A DNA stretch of 39,753 nucleotides from Clostridia bacterium (GTDB lineage Bacteria > Bacillota > DSM-521 > Neomoorellales > JACIYF01): positions 1 to 39,753 of the forward strand of contig JACIYF010000013.1 of assembly GCA_014360065.1 (NCBI GenBank), read 5' to 3'. Positions 1-7,946 of the stretch are shown here, piece by piece. The stretch's first letter is position 1, and each line of letters opens with the position of its first letter. The notes below the pieces were generated by a model. It saw only the letters and a program-made list of their open reading frames with translations. It had not been told where the DNA came from and made no database searches. The position numbers and the translations under genes were made by a program.

Positions 1-59
1 ACTTGATTGAAAAAGTGGGAGCAGAACTGAGAAATATGATGACATGGCTTAAGAAATAG
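1..59 (+). CDS. C-terminal tail of an unidentified protein (partial)
   Basis: An open frame enters from the left edge (first full codon at base 3) and stops at TAG 57-59, giving 18 residues ending in WLKK. It runs in the direction of the next genes. The fragment is too short to assign a family. It could also be a chance open frame, so confidence is modest. Confidence 0.4.
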   Translation, partial: LIEKVGAELRNMMTWLKK

Positions 60-99
60 AAACTGGGTAGCAAGCCGCGAATTGGTTAATGCGTCGAAA

Positions 100-126
100 G
101 GTAGCCGCGGCTTTGCCGCGGCTACC
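100..126 (+). other. Perfect 11-bp inverted repeat (stem-loop)
   Basis: GGTAGCCGCGG (100-110) and CCGCGGCTACC (116-126) form a perfect 11-bp GC-rich stem with a 5-base CTTTG loop, lying 10 bp before the AAGGAGG of the next gene. No T-run follows, so it is not a standard intrinsic terminator. It may be a Rho-assisted terminator, an mRNA-stabilising hairpin or a dispersed palindromic repeat. I saw no second copy in this window. Confidence 0.6.
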
Positions 127-149
127 AAGCTCATCAAGGAGGGCTTTCA

Positions 150-917
150 TTGATCTGGGTTAGATTTGTAGCCAAGGACCAAGTTTCTTATGGGCTCTTA
201 GAAGGGCAAACTATCCGGCGAGTAAAGGGAGACCCGTACCAGGGGTTTGATACTACCGAAGAAACTTTTACTTTAGGGACAACCCAGTTGCTCTGCCCTT
301 GCGTACCCACTAAAATCATTGCCATTGGGCTCAATTACGCCGATCACGCCCGTGAATCCAACCTAGAGATACCTAAAGAACCAGTGGTTTTTTTAAAAGC
401 GCCTTCGGCTTTAATTGGACCCAAGCAGGATATTATTTATCCCCGCAACAGCAGGAAAGTCGAATATGAAGCTGAACTAGCAATAGTGATTGGTAAGCAG
501 GCTAAACGGGTTAGCCAAGAGAAAGCCAGGGACTTTATCTTAGGTTATACGTGCGCTAACGATGTTTCCGCTCGAGATTGGCAATTTAGGGACGGGGGAC
601 AGTGGACTTTAGGCAAATCGTTTGACACCTTTGCACCCATTGGTCCTTGGATCAATAGCACAATTGATCCCTCTGATCTAGCCATTAAAAGTAAAGTCAA
701 CGGCGAGGTGAGGCAGGACTCTTCTACCCGAGAGATGATTTTTGGGGTCAACTTCTTGGTGAGCTTTTTATCCCAGGTAATGACGCTGGAGCCAGGGGAT
801 GTCATTCTAACTGGTACTCCCCCTGGGGTTGGGACCTTAAGGCCAGGAGACGAGGTTACCATAGAAATCGAAGGTCTTGGGGAGCTTACCAACCGAGTAG
901 TTCCCGATGTTGGTTAG
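150..917 (+). CDS. Fumarylacetoacetate hydrolase (FAH) family protein
   Basis: A 255-residue member of the FAH superfamily, whose metal-dependent members cleave C-C bonds in 2-oxo acids or decarboxylate, hydrate or isomerise related diacids. Visible family marks are the LNYADHA stretch near residue 61, the metal-binding EYEAE block (Glu107, Glu109), the NDVSARD block with Asp138, the GKSFDTFAPIGP segment, and the TGTPPGVG loop near the C-terminus. The start is TTG at 150, with AAGGAGG at 137-143 six bases upstream. It ends shortly before the HutP-like gene and probably shares its transcript. The family covers acylpyruvases, oxaloacetate decarboxylases and 2-hydroxyhepta-2,4-diene-1,7-dioate isomerases. 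The exact substrate cannot be told from sequence alone. Confidence 0.9.
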   Translation: MIWVRFVAKDQVSYGLLEGQTIRRVKGDPYQGFDTTEETFTLGTTQLLCPCVPTKIIAIGLNYADHARESNLEIPKEPVVFLKAPSALIGPKQDIIYPRNSRKVEYEAELAIVIGKQAKRVSQEKARDFILGYTCANDVSARDWQFRDGGQWTLGKSFDTFAPIGPWINSTIDPSDLAIKSKVNGEVRQDSSTREMIFGVNFLVSFLSQVMTLEPGDVILTGTPPGVGTLRPGDEVTIEIEGLGELTNRVVPDVG

Positions 918-948
918 TCGGAGAAAAGTCCATCTGGAGGAACCGAAA

Positions 949-1392
949 ATGACGCTATCCGGCAGCCGAAAAGTGGCTAGCATAGCAATACAAATGGCTA
1001 TCAGTGAAAGCCGTGAAGAGGAAAACCGGTTGAAATCCAGGTTTCATGGGCAGGGGTTTAAAGTAGCAGCTGTTGATTATGGGGGCGACTTCATCAACTC
1101 AGCCAGTAAGATTGTGGAGCGGGCTGTAGTGGCTGCTAAGCGGGAAGGAGTGATACGGGAGACTCACGCTGACGAGGGAGCTGTGGCTGGCGCAACCAGG
1201 GAGGCTTTAAGCCAGGTAATGCCTAAAGCACTAGGGCTAAACGTTGGCGGCAAAATTGGCATTGCGCGGCAAGGAGACCATATTAGCGTAGCCATATTCT
1301 TTGGCATCGGTTTGTTACATTTAGATGAGGTGGCTATCGGGCTGGGACATCGTGCAGCTGCTTTACTGGCCAACCATGCAGCTGGGCCGTAA
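949..1392 (+). CDS. HutP-family RNA-binding protein (candidate antiterminator)
   Basis: 147 residues, close to the 148 of Bacillus subtilis HutP, a hexameric RNA-binding antiterminator that needs Mg2+ and L-histidine and recognises NAG (often UAG) triplets. The C-terminal core with GKIGIARQGD, ISVAIFFGIGLLHLDEVA and GLGHRA is typical of clostridial HutP-like proteins. By my alignment the metal-binding histidines correspond to His73 and His134, while the position of HutP His77 is glycine. An ATG at 907 in the same frame would overlap the FAH gene, but I prefer 949 because CTGGAGG (934-940) sits eight bases before it and the length then fits the family. There are no hut catabolic genes nearby. 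The neighbours are aromatic biosynthesis genes, so its target may differ from that of HutP. Confidence 0.8.
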   Translation: MTLSGSRKVASIAIQMAISESREEENRLKSRFHGQGFKVAAVDYGGDFINSASKIVERAVVAAKREGVIRETHADEGAVAGATREALSQVMPKALGLNVGGKIGIARQGDHISVAIFFGIGLLHLDEVAIGLGHRAAALLANHAAGP

Positions 1393-1501
1393 TTGGGAAT
1401 GAGGCCTCGTACGTTGAAGGCGTTAGGCTGCTAAATCTTGGTGAAGCGTTGGGGCTGGAAGCTGGACCTGGAGAAAATGCGTTTTTACGGAGGAGAATCG
1501 C

Positions 1502-1879
1502 TTGCTTCGTGGCATTAAGGGCGCTATCGGGGTTGAGGCTAATACCAAAGAAGCGATTGAGGCTGCAAGCGAACAGTTGCTAACAGCGATTATAAAGGCC
1601 AATCAAATAAACATAGACGATGTTGCCAGCGTTTTTTTCACTACTACCCCAGATCTAAACGCTGGTTTTCCTGCAGCTGCTGCCAGAAAACTTGGTTTTT
1701 CCCAGGTTCCCCTTATGGGGGCAGTAGAAATGTCTGTACCAGGAAGCCCCCCTAGAATCATAAGGGTAGTCTTGCATGTGAATACCTCTAAGCAGCAACG
1801 GGAAATGATCCATGTTTATTTAGGTCGAGCCAGACACTTGCGGCCAGATTTGTCGAATGGCAGTACGGTAGTAGGGTAG
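1502..1879 (+). CDS. aroH: Chorismate mutase, AroH type
   Basis: 125 residues, like the trimeric AroH class (127 in B. subtilis), which converts chorismate to prephenate in the cytoplasm. Family blocks visible are RGIKGAIGVE at the N-terminus, FFTTTPDLNAGFPAAAARKLG, VEMSVPGS, IIRVVLHVNT and HVYL, ending in LRPDL. The Arg63, Glu78, Arg90 and Tyr108 equivalents are present. The residue matching B. subtilis Arg7 is Lys6, a conservative change in the active site. The start is TTG at 1502 with GGAGGAG (1489-1495) six bases before it. It supplies prephenate to the fused PheA-TyrA enzyme encoded two genes later. The TAG stop lies inside a tandem repeat. Confidence 0.93.
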   Translation: MLRGIKGAIGVEANTKEAIEAASEQLLTAIIKANQINIDDVASVFFTTTPDLNAGFPAAAARKLGFSQVPLMGAVEMSVPGSPPRIIRVVLHVNTSKQQREMIHVYLGRARHLRPDLSNGSTVVG

Positions 1880-1894
1880 TAGGGTGTAGTAGGG
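1869..1894 (+). repeat. Three 8-bp TAGTAGGG repeats (UAG-rich tract)
   Basis: TAGTAGGG occurs at 1869-1876, 1877-1884 and, after a TG spacer, 1887-1894. In RNA this gives six UAG triplets in 24 bases, and the aroH stop codon (1877-1879) is one of them. The pair at 1880 and 1887 has the 4-base spacing known for HutP sites; most others do not. It lies about 120 bases before the aroF leader terminator. A simple slippage-derived repeat is the alternative reading. Confidence 0.75.
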
Positions 1895-1977
1895 CGGCAC
1901 CAGGTTTGCTAACGGTTAGACTGGTAGCAACCTTGGCTAAGTTAGAGTCAAGTCGCAGTGAGGCAGGTTGGCAGAAC

Positions 1978-2019
1978 GGAAGGGCTAAAGGCTAATGTGG
2001 CATGGCTAAATGCCCTCCC
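1978..2019 (+). promoter_or_regulatory. Possible antiterminator helix in the aroF leader
   Basis: GGAAGGGC (1978-1985) can pair with GCCCTCCC (2012-2019) at 7 of 8 positions. This would occupy the left arm of the terminator stem at 2013-2030 and so exclude it. A second small hairpin, GGCAT (1999-2003) with ATGCC (2010-2014), also overlaps that arm. Mutually exclusive structures in front of aroF are what an attenuator would show. This is a by-eye pairing, not a computed fold. Confidence 0.35.
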
Positions 2020-2035
2020 TTGCGGGAGGGATTTT
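2013..2035 (+). terminator. Intrinsic terminator in the aroF leader
   Basis: CCCTCCC (2013-2019), loop TTGC, GGGAGGG (2024-2030), then ATTTTT. The 7-bp stem and T-run form a clear Rho-independent terminator. It stands 54 bp before the aroF start and after aroH, so it either ends the upstream transcript or acts as an attenuator for the aromatic operon. Confidence 0.8.
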
Positions 2036-2088
2036 TGTCTATCCATTTAGGCAATGAGTCTCATGAAGGTGTAAATGGAGGGGTAAGT

Positions 2089-3117
2089 ATGATCGTAGTA
2101 ATGGAACCAAGGGCTACCGCTGGCCAAGTTGAGGCAGTGAAGGCTAGGCTTCTTAAAGAAGGATTTCGGGTGCATGTATCGGAGGGTGTAGAACGAACCA
2201 TCATAGGTGCCATTGGCGATAAGACTCGCTTGGCCGGCCAATCACTTGAAGCTATGCCGGGAGTAGAGAAAATCGTACCTATATTAAAACCGTTTAAACT
2301 GGCTGCTCGTGAGTTTAAGCCTGAGGACACGATAATCTCGCTAGGAACGGCCCAATTTGGAGGGGGCGTGATAGAAGTCATCGCTGGACCATGTGCCATT
2401 GAGACTGAGGAGCTGGCTATGGAAGCAGCAATGGCAGTCAAGGCTGCGGGAGCTAAATTGTTTCGTGGTGGAGCCTTTAAGCCACGTACCTCGCCTTATT
2501 CCTTCCAGGGGCTCGGGAAAGAGGGCTTGACTATTCTCAAGAGGGTTCGCGAAGAGACGGGGTTGTTGATCGTGACCGAGGTTATGGATGCCCGCGATGT
2601 GGAATTGGTAGGCGAATATGCTGATATCCTGCAGGTTGGTGCCCGCAACATGCAAAACTTCTTTTTACTTCGAGAGCTTGGCCAGCAGAGGCACCCGGTT
2701 CTTTTGAAACGTGGCCCATCGGCTACTATAGAAGAATGGATACTGGCTGCTGAATATGTGATGAGCGAGGGTAACAATAACGTGATTCTATGCGAGCGAG
2801 GGATCCGTACTTTCGAAAACTATACGCGGAATACTCTGGACTTGAGCGCTGTTGCCTTGGCCAAGCAACTCACTCATCTTCCAGTTGTTGTCGACCCTAG
2901 TCATGCTACCGGCAATTGGCGGTTGGTGACTCCTATGGCCCTGGCTGCCATAGCTGCCGGAGCAGATGGGCTGCTCATAGAGGTTCATCCCAGCCCAGAG
3001 ACTGCATGGTCGGATGGACCCCAATCTCTTACCCCGAAGCACTTCCAAGATCTCATGGTAAAGGTAAGGGATGTTGCTAGCGCGGTTGGAAAAAGATGGA
3101 GGGAGAGAGTGAAATAA
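2089..3117 (+). CDS. aroF: 3-deoxy-7-phosphoheptulonate synthase (DAHP synthase, AroF/KdsA-like type)
   Basis: 342 residues. It catalyses the first shikimate step, condensing phosphoenolpyruvate with erythrose 4-phosphate. The N-terminal 70 residues form the small ferredoxin-like regulatory domain typical of this type (MIVVMEPRATAGQVEAV, then GVERTIIGAIGD). The barrel follows, with GPCAIE, FRGGAFKPRTSPYSFQG, LLKRG, ILCERGIRTFE, DPSHATG and LLIEVHP. I chose ATG 2089 because GGAGGGG (2077-2083) precedes it. An earlier in-frame ATG at 2002 lies upstream of the leader terminator and would add a sequence unlike the family. Its TAA stop overlaps the start of pheA-tyrA by one base (TAATG), so translation is probably coupled. 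Confidence 0.95.
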   Translation: MIVVMEPRATAGQVEAVKARLLKEGFRVHVSEGVERTIIGAIGDKTRLAGQSLEAMPGVEKIVPILKPFKLAAREFKPEDTIISLGTAQFGGGVIEVIAGPCAIETEELAMEAAMAVKAAGAKLFRGGAFKPRTSPYSFQGLGKEGLTILKRVREETGLLIVTEVMDARDVELVGEYADILQVGARNMQNFFLLRELGQQRHPVLLKRGPSATIEEWILAAEYVMSEGNNNVILCERGIRTFENYTRNTLDLSAVALAKQLTHLPVVVDPSHATGNWRLVTPMALAAIAAGADGLLIEVHPSPETAWSDGPQSLTPKHFQDLMVKVRDVASAVGKRWRERVK

Positions 3118-5195
3118 TGCATGGTCGGACCTTAGGCTACCTTGGGCCGCCGGGCACATTTTCTGAGGAAGCCGCTCACCTTTTCATCAAGGCACAAGCT
3201 AGAAAAAGCCACGGGTGGCGGCTAGTTCCCTTGAGTAGCATTGACGAGATAGTTGAAGCAGTAGCCAGCGGAGACCTAGAAAAGGGCATTATTCCTTTGG
3301 AAAACTCCATTGAAGGCTCAATTAACGTAACCACCGATTGTATCATGAAACACCCAGAGATAAAGCTAGAGGGAGAAGTCATTGTTGATGTAGATCATTG
3401 CCTTGCGGTTAAACAGCACAGTAGCGATTCATCCGATCAATTCCGAGGCATAACCACGCTGTATTCGCACCCACAGGCACTGGCTCAGTGCAAAGGATAC
3501 ATCCAGCGGCGACTTCCCGGAGCTGAAATTAGATACGCTCCCAGTACGGCTGAAGCAGCTAGCCTGGTAGCTAGCGGAGGTGCTGACCTAGCAGCAATTT
3601 GTTCACCGTGGGCGGCCAGGGTCTATGGTTTAGACATTCTGGCTTATAAGATCCAAGATTATCCACTTAATCAGACCAGGTTTGGGGTGGTTGGCCTGGA
3701 ATGTCCTACACCGACCGGGGACGATAAAACCTCCATCCTTTTTTCCTTAGAGGACTTTCCCGGTTCACTTTACCTGGTACTGGAAATATTCGCTAAAGCC
3801 GGTATCAACCTAACTCGAATTGAGTCTAGACCGGCCAGAGTTGGCATCGGAAAATACTATTTCCTGCTCGATTTTGTAGGCCATCGAGAAGATCCAGTAG
3901 TGTCCGAAGTTTTAAAAGAGGTACAAGGTCAAGTTACCTATTTGCGAGTCTTGGGATCATATCCTTGCTTTCGCTGGCAGGGTAGCCCGGCCAGAATGTC
4001 TGCCCTCGGACCACCTACTCATGCTCCCGAGCCTTTGGGTAAGGCTCAAACTGAAGCTGGCAGAGTTGCCGCCAAAATAGCTATCATTGGGCTAGGATTA
4101 ATTGGTGGATCGCTGGGCCTAGCCCTCATGGAACAGCCATGCATTCGGGAGGTTATCGGTATAGACAGGGATGCCAGGGCAGTGGAGCAAGCATTGAAGC
4201 GGCAGGCAATACATAGGGGGTATCTACTAGATGAAGCAGAGGAAATCTTAAAAGGTGTAGATACTGTGTTCCTTGCCGTCCCAATCTCTGAGGTAAGAAA
4301 AACCCTGTCCTGGCTTTACCAATTTGTATCTAACGGTTGCCTTGTAACTGATGTTGCCAGCTGTAAAGAGGGGATAGTAAGTTTCGCTCGAACATTATCC
4401 TCAAATGCTGTTCCTTTTATCGGGGGACACCCTTTGGCCGGATCTGAGCAAAAGGGCATAGGGGCTGCCGATCGCTACCTCTTTGAAAACGCTGCCTATA
4501 TTTTAACACCTTATTCCGACAGTCCACTCTGGGCCATTGAAAAGCTCACATCGATGATCCAATCCATTGGAGCTAGAGTTTTATTTATGTCTCCAGGGGA
4601 GCACGATCGGATTGTTGCTAGCATAAGCCACCTACCTCATGTGGTTGCCAGTGCCTTAGTAAATACCGCTGGGGGTAGACAAGACTCGGGTTCCAATGCC
4701 ATAGCCCTAGCATCTGGAGGCTTCCGGGATACTACCAGGGTGGCCTCAAGCGATCCGGAACTTTGGGCAGGAATTATTTTGGAGAACCGCGAATATGTGC
4801 TAGAGGCTTTGGAACATTTCTGCCAAAACCTCGATCGAGTCCGAGGATGGCTGTTGTCTGCCGAGGGCGAATATTGCCGCCAGCACCTTTGTGATTGGTT
4901 GGCCCAAGCCCGGCACCTACGTGCTAGCATTCCGCGCCGATTACGCGGTCTTCTTCCTCAACAATTTGATGTAATTGCTGAGGTGCCAGATAAACCTGGT
5001 TGGATAGGGCTAATTGGCACCCTATTAGGTCAACATGGAATCAATATTGCGGATATCCAGGTATTGACTGTGCGTGAGGGAGAAGCAGGGTCGTTGAGGC
5101 TAAGTTTTGCCAAAGCTGAAGAAGCAGAGCAGGCCGAGGCAATTCTCAAGGCTGGTGGCGTCCGAGCTCGTTGTCGAGAGAAGAAAGGAGCATGA
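3117..5195 (+). CDS. Fused prephenate dehydratase / prephenate dehydrogenase with two ACT domains
   Basis: A 692-residue fusion. Residues 1-200 are prephenate dehydratase (GYLGPPGTFSEEAA, PLENSIEG, and the catalytic-loop TRFGVV near 187). Residues about 202-285 are an ACT domain with the phenylalanine-binding ESRP signature. A linker leads to prephenate dehydrogenase, with the NAD motif GLGLIGGSLG near 325, HPLAGSE, and SISHLPHVVASAL near 500. A second ACT domain covers about 615-690. One chain therefore turns prephenate into phenylpyruvate or 4-hydroxyphenylpyruvate. The chorismate mutase is separate (AroH). I chose ATG 3117 over the in-frame ATG 3096 because it fits the family N-terminus and overlaps the aroF stop. 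There is no frameshift in the linker, so the fusion is real in this sequence. Confidence 0.93.
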   Translation: MHGRTLGYLGPPGTFSEEAAHLFIKAQARKSHGWRLVPLSSIDEIVEAVASGDLEKGIIPLENSIEGSINVTTDCIMKHPEIKLEGEVIVDVDHCLAVKQHSSDSSDQFRGITTLYSHPQALAQCKGYIQRRLPGAEIRYAPSTAEAASLVASGGADLAAICSPWAARVYGLDILAYKIQDYPLNQTRFGVVGLECPTPTGDDKTSILFSLEDFPGSLYLVLEIFAKAGINLTRIESRPARVGIGKYYFLLDFVGHREDPVVSEVLKEVQGQVTYLRVLGSYPCFRWQGSPARMSALGPPTHAPEPLGKAQTEAGRVAAKIAIIGLGLIGGSLGLALMEQPCIREVIGIDRDARAVEQALKRQAIHRGYLLDEAEEILKGVDTVFLAVPISEVRKTLSWLYQFVSNGCLVTDVASCKEGIVSFARTLSSNAVPFIGGHPLAGSEQKGIGAADRYLFENAAYILTPYSDSPLWAIEKLTSMIQSIGARVLFMSPGEHDRIVASISHLPHVVASALVNTAGGRQDSGSNAIALASGGFRDTTRVASSDPELWAGIILENREYVLEALEHFCQNLDRVRGWLLSAEGEYCRQHLCDWLAQARHLRASIPRRLRGLLPQQFDVIAEVPDKPGWIGLIGTLLGQHGINIADIQVLTVREGEAGSLRLSFAKAEEAEQAEAILKAGGVRARCREKKGA

Positions 5196-5198
5196 CTT

Positions 5199-6482
5199 TT
5201 GGATATAGTTGTCCAACCAGCCCGCAAGTTACGAGGGACAATTATGGTCCCAGGCGATAAGTCAATCTCGCATAGGGCCGTCATAATAGGCTCCATTGCA
5301 GAGGGAAAAACAGAAATCACGGGCTTTTTACATGCCCAAGATTGCCTAGCCACCCTTACTTGCATGCGCCAATTAGGTGCCTCAATTGATTACGATCCAA
5401 GACACCAAAAGGTTACTATTGAAGGAAAGGGATTGGAAGGTCTCGAAGAACCCCAGGATGTCCTAGATGCTGGTAATTCTGGCACTACTGCTCGGCTATT
5501 GCTGGGGCTTCTGTCAGGACAGAGGTTTTTTTCTGTGATAACAGGAGACAACTCCTTGCGCCGTCGACCCATGGATAGAGTAACAATTCCGCTACGGGCC
5601 ATGGGTGCCCGGCTGCAAGGCAGAGAGGGCGGAAAATGGCTTCCCGTATCCATCGAAGGTACTCGGCTGCATGGTATTAAGCACCGCCTTCGGGTTGCTA
5701 GTGCCCAGACAAAATCGGCATTGCTGCTTGCGGGGTTGTATTCTTCGGGCAGCACCGAGGTCCAACAACCGGCTTCTACTCGCGATCACACAGAGCGCCT
5801 ACTGCAAGCTTTTGGAGCTCAAGTGGAGCAAAAGGGTAACTCCATAGCCGTGGTTGGTGGTTGCCGCTTGCAAGGGCAAAAAGTGGAAGTTCCTGGTGAT
5901 ATATCTTCAGCCGCTTTTTTCTTGGTTGCAGGTTGTCTGGTCCCCAAAAGTGAGATTATAGTCAGAGATGTGGGGGTCAACCCCAGCCGGACAGGCATTT
6001 TACGCATTCTGCAATCAATGGGTGCTGATATTGAGTTGTTTAATCGTTGCGAGAAATTAGAACCCACCAGTGACGTTGTAGTGCGCTCTAGTACGTTGAG
6101 AGCGGTAAACATTACTTCCGAAATGGTGCCTGATCTAATTGATGAGTTGCCAGTTATTGCTGTAGCCGCTTGTTTGGCTAGTGGTACTACTACTATTCGG
6201 GGGGCTTCAGAGCTACGGGTAAAAGAGAGCGATCGCTTGGCTGCTATTAGTTCAGAACTCTCGCGGCTGGGGGCCAAAATCCAAGAACTAGATGATGGAC
6301 TCATCATCGAGGGTGTCCCCCGGTTACGCGGCGGGAGGGTGCGCAGCTTTGGTGATCACCGAATAGCGATGGCTTTGGCGATTGCCGGCATAGCCTGCGA
6401 ATCGCCCGTAATTATTGAAGGCGCTGAGGCTGTGGATATATCTTTTCCAGACTTCTTTTGTACTTTGGAGTCTCTTCGATAG
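5199..6482 (+). CDS. aroA: 3-phosphoshikimate 1-carboxyvinyltransferase (EPSP synthase)
   Basis: 427 residues, the usual length. It transfers the enolpyruvyl group of PEP to shikimate 3-phosphate, the sixth step of the chorismate pathway. Visible motifs are GDKSISHRA near the N-terminus, DAGNSGTTARLL, PMDRVTIPL, QTKSALLLAGL, TRDHTERLL, DLIDELPV, LRVKESDRL and GDHRIAMA. The start is TTG 5199 with AAAGGAG (5184-5190) eight bases before it, three bases after the pheA-tyrA stop. It belongs to the same operon as aroF and pheA-tyrA. No other shikimate gene (aroB, C, D, E, K) is in the window. Confidence 0.96.
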   Translation: MDIVVQPARKLRGTIMVPGDKSISHRAVIIGSIAEGKTEITGFLHAQDCLATLTCMRQLGASIDYDPRHQKVTIEGKGLEGLEEPQDVLDAGNSGTTARLLLGLLSGQRFFSVITGDNSLRRRPMDRVTIPLRAMGARLQGREGGKWLPVSIEGTRLHGIKHRLRVASAQTKSALLLAGLYSSGSTEVQQPASTRDHTERLLQAFGAQVEQKGNSIAVVGGCRLQGQKVEVPGDISSAAFFLVAGCLVPKSEIIVRDVGVNPSRTGILRILQSMGADIELFNRCEKLEPTSDVVVRSSTLRAVNITSEMVPDLIDELPVIAVAACLASGTTTIRGASELRVKESDRLAAISSELSRLGAKIQELDDGLIIEGVPRLRGGRVRSFGDHRIAMALAIAGIACESPVIIEGAEAVDISFPDFFCTLESLR

Positions 6483-6516
6483 TGATGCAGAGTTTTCCCA
6501 TTGTAAGGAGATGTCT

Positions 6517-7188
6517 ATGTCGTTCAAGAATAGCATTGCCATTGATGGTCCAGCTGGGGCTGGAAAGAGCACGGCTGCCAAGCTTTTGGCTAAACAAGTT
6601 GGGTACGTTTACGTAGACACAGGAGCTATGTATAGGGCTCTTACTTACAAAGCCCTAAGCATAGGAGTAAGAATTGATGACGAGGAAAGCATCGAAACCA
6701 TGGCAGCCGAAACTGAGCTGGAGATTAAGCCTTCCAATTGTGGAGCAAATACACGCATATTTTGCGATGGTTATGAAGTGACAGACCAGATCCGCTCGCC
6801 ATTGGTATCTGGAAACGTATCGTTAATAGCCAGAATGGCGTCGGTACGACGACGCCTCCAGCGCTTACAAAGGGATATAGCCAGCCAGATGGATGTGGTT
6901 ATGGATGGGCGAGATGTAGGCACAAGGGTGCTGCCCGAGGCGCGCTTCAAGTTTTTTTTAACTGCATCAGTTATAATAAGAGCTGAAAGAAGGTATAAAG
7001 AGTTACGCGGAACGGGGGAGCCTGTATCCTTGTGGGCAGTAAAGAAACAAGTGATAGCAAGGGATCTCTCTGATTCACTGCGTTTCCTAGATCCTTTGGT
7101 TCGGGCTCCTACAGCTGTGTTAATCGATTCTACAAACTTGGATATTGGTCAAGTAGTCGAGGTTATGGTTTCGCATGTATGTACCTGA
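6517..7188 (+). CDS. cmk: Cytidylate kinase
   Basis: 223 residues. Phosphorylates CMP and dCMP with ATP. The P-loop GPAGAGKST is near residues 11-19, followed by VDTGAMYRA and later DGRDVGTRVLPEA, all diagnostic of bacterial Cmk. TAAGGAG (6504-6510) abuts ATG 6511 and lies six bases before ATG 6517, so 6517 is the better start. The gene follows aroA by 34 bp and precedes plsC. The order cmk-plsC-ispH/rpsA is common in Clostridia. Confidence 0.95.
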   Translation: MSFKNSIAIDGPAGAGKSTAAKLLAKQVGYVYVDTGAMYRALTYKALSIGVRIDDEESIETMAAETELEIKPSNCGANTRIFCDGYEVTDQIRSPLVSGNVSLIARMASVRRRLQRLQRDIASQMDVVMDGRDVGTRVLPEARFKFFLTASVIIRAERRYKELRGTGEPVSLWAVKKQVIARDLSDSLRFLDPLVRAPTAVLIDSTNLDIGQVVEVMVSHVCT

Positions 7189-7203
7189 AAGCGAGGTAAA
7201 GCA

Positions 7204-7851
7204 TTGTTTTATCGCTTTGCAAGGTGGCTATTTAGTTTAGTTTTTCGCTATCTATGCCACTGGACAGTTGAGGGAAAGGAAAACCTTCCTACCCAAGGGC
7301 CAGTTATTATCGTTGCTAATCATGTCAGCAACTGGGATCCTATCGTTGTGGGGGTGGCCTTAGACCGCCAGGTACATTTTATGGCAAAGGAGGAGCTCTT
7401 TAGGGTACCCGTTTTCAGGTGGATTTTGGTTGCCTTGGGGGCTTTTTCGGTTGATCGATCTCGAGGCGACCTTGGGGCTATCAAAACAGCGCTGAGGTTG
7501 TTATTGCAGGGCAAGGTAGTAGGAATGTTTCCAGAGGGGAAGCGAAACCGGAGCCAAGACCTGTTACTGCCGTTTCAGTCCGGAGTAGCTTTACTGGCCC
7601 TTAAGACCAAAGCACCGGTAATACCAGTTGGCATTAATGGAAGCCGGAGGATCTTTTACCGAGGTTGGTTTAGGCCTTTTACTGTCCGAATAGGACCCCC
7701 TGTGAAGCTACCCGATATTGTTGGCAGGAAACCATCAGCAGGTGAACTAGCCACAGCTGTTCAATACATGGAACAAGCCGTAAGTTCGTTAATCGGTCTA
7801 AAGCCAAGTGAAAAGTCGGCTAATGTTGGTACATTTTCTGACTCTAAGTAG
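7204..7851 (+). CDS. plsC: 1-acyl-sn-glycerol-3-phosphate acyltransferase
   Basis: 215 residues, membrane-associated through a hydrophobic N-terminus. It acylates lysophosphatidate to phosphatidate. The catalytic NHxxxxD motif is at 39-45 (His40, Asp45), and the FPEG glycerophosphate-binding motif is near 109-112, followed later by VPVGINGS. The start is TTG 7204 with GAGG at 7193-7196, 15 bp after cmk. It works downstream of PlsY, whose gene is at 13692, and GpsA, at 14303. Confidence 0.92.
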   Translation: MFYRFARWLFSLVFRYLCHWTVEGKENLPTQGPVIIVANHVSNWDPIVVGVALDRQVHFMAKEELFRVPVFRWILVALGAFSVDRSRGDLGAIKTALRLLLQGKVVGMFPEGKRNRSQDLLLPFQSGVALLALKTKAPVIPVGINGSRRIFYRGWFRPFTVRIGPPVKLPDIVGRKPSAGELATAVQYMEQAVSSLIGLKPSEKSANVGTFSDSK

Positions 7852-7946
7852 AAGGCTTGCAGGAATCCTCAATTTCATAACGAAACATTCACATTAAGTG
7901 TACCTGTTTTTTCGAAACGACAGTAGAAGTTGCTGGAGGCTTCAAA

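Noticed and set aside
1880-2036. T-box leader before aroF
   Set aside because: GTGGCA near 1997-2002 loosely resembles the T-box core, but the full AGGGUGGNACCGCG element, the AGTA bulge and a specifier loop were not found.
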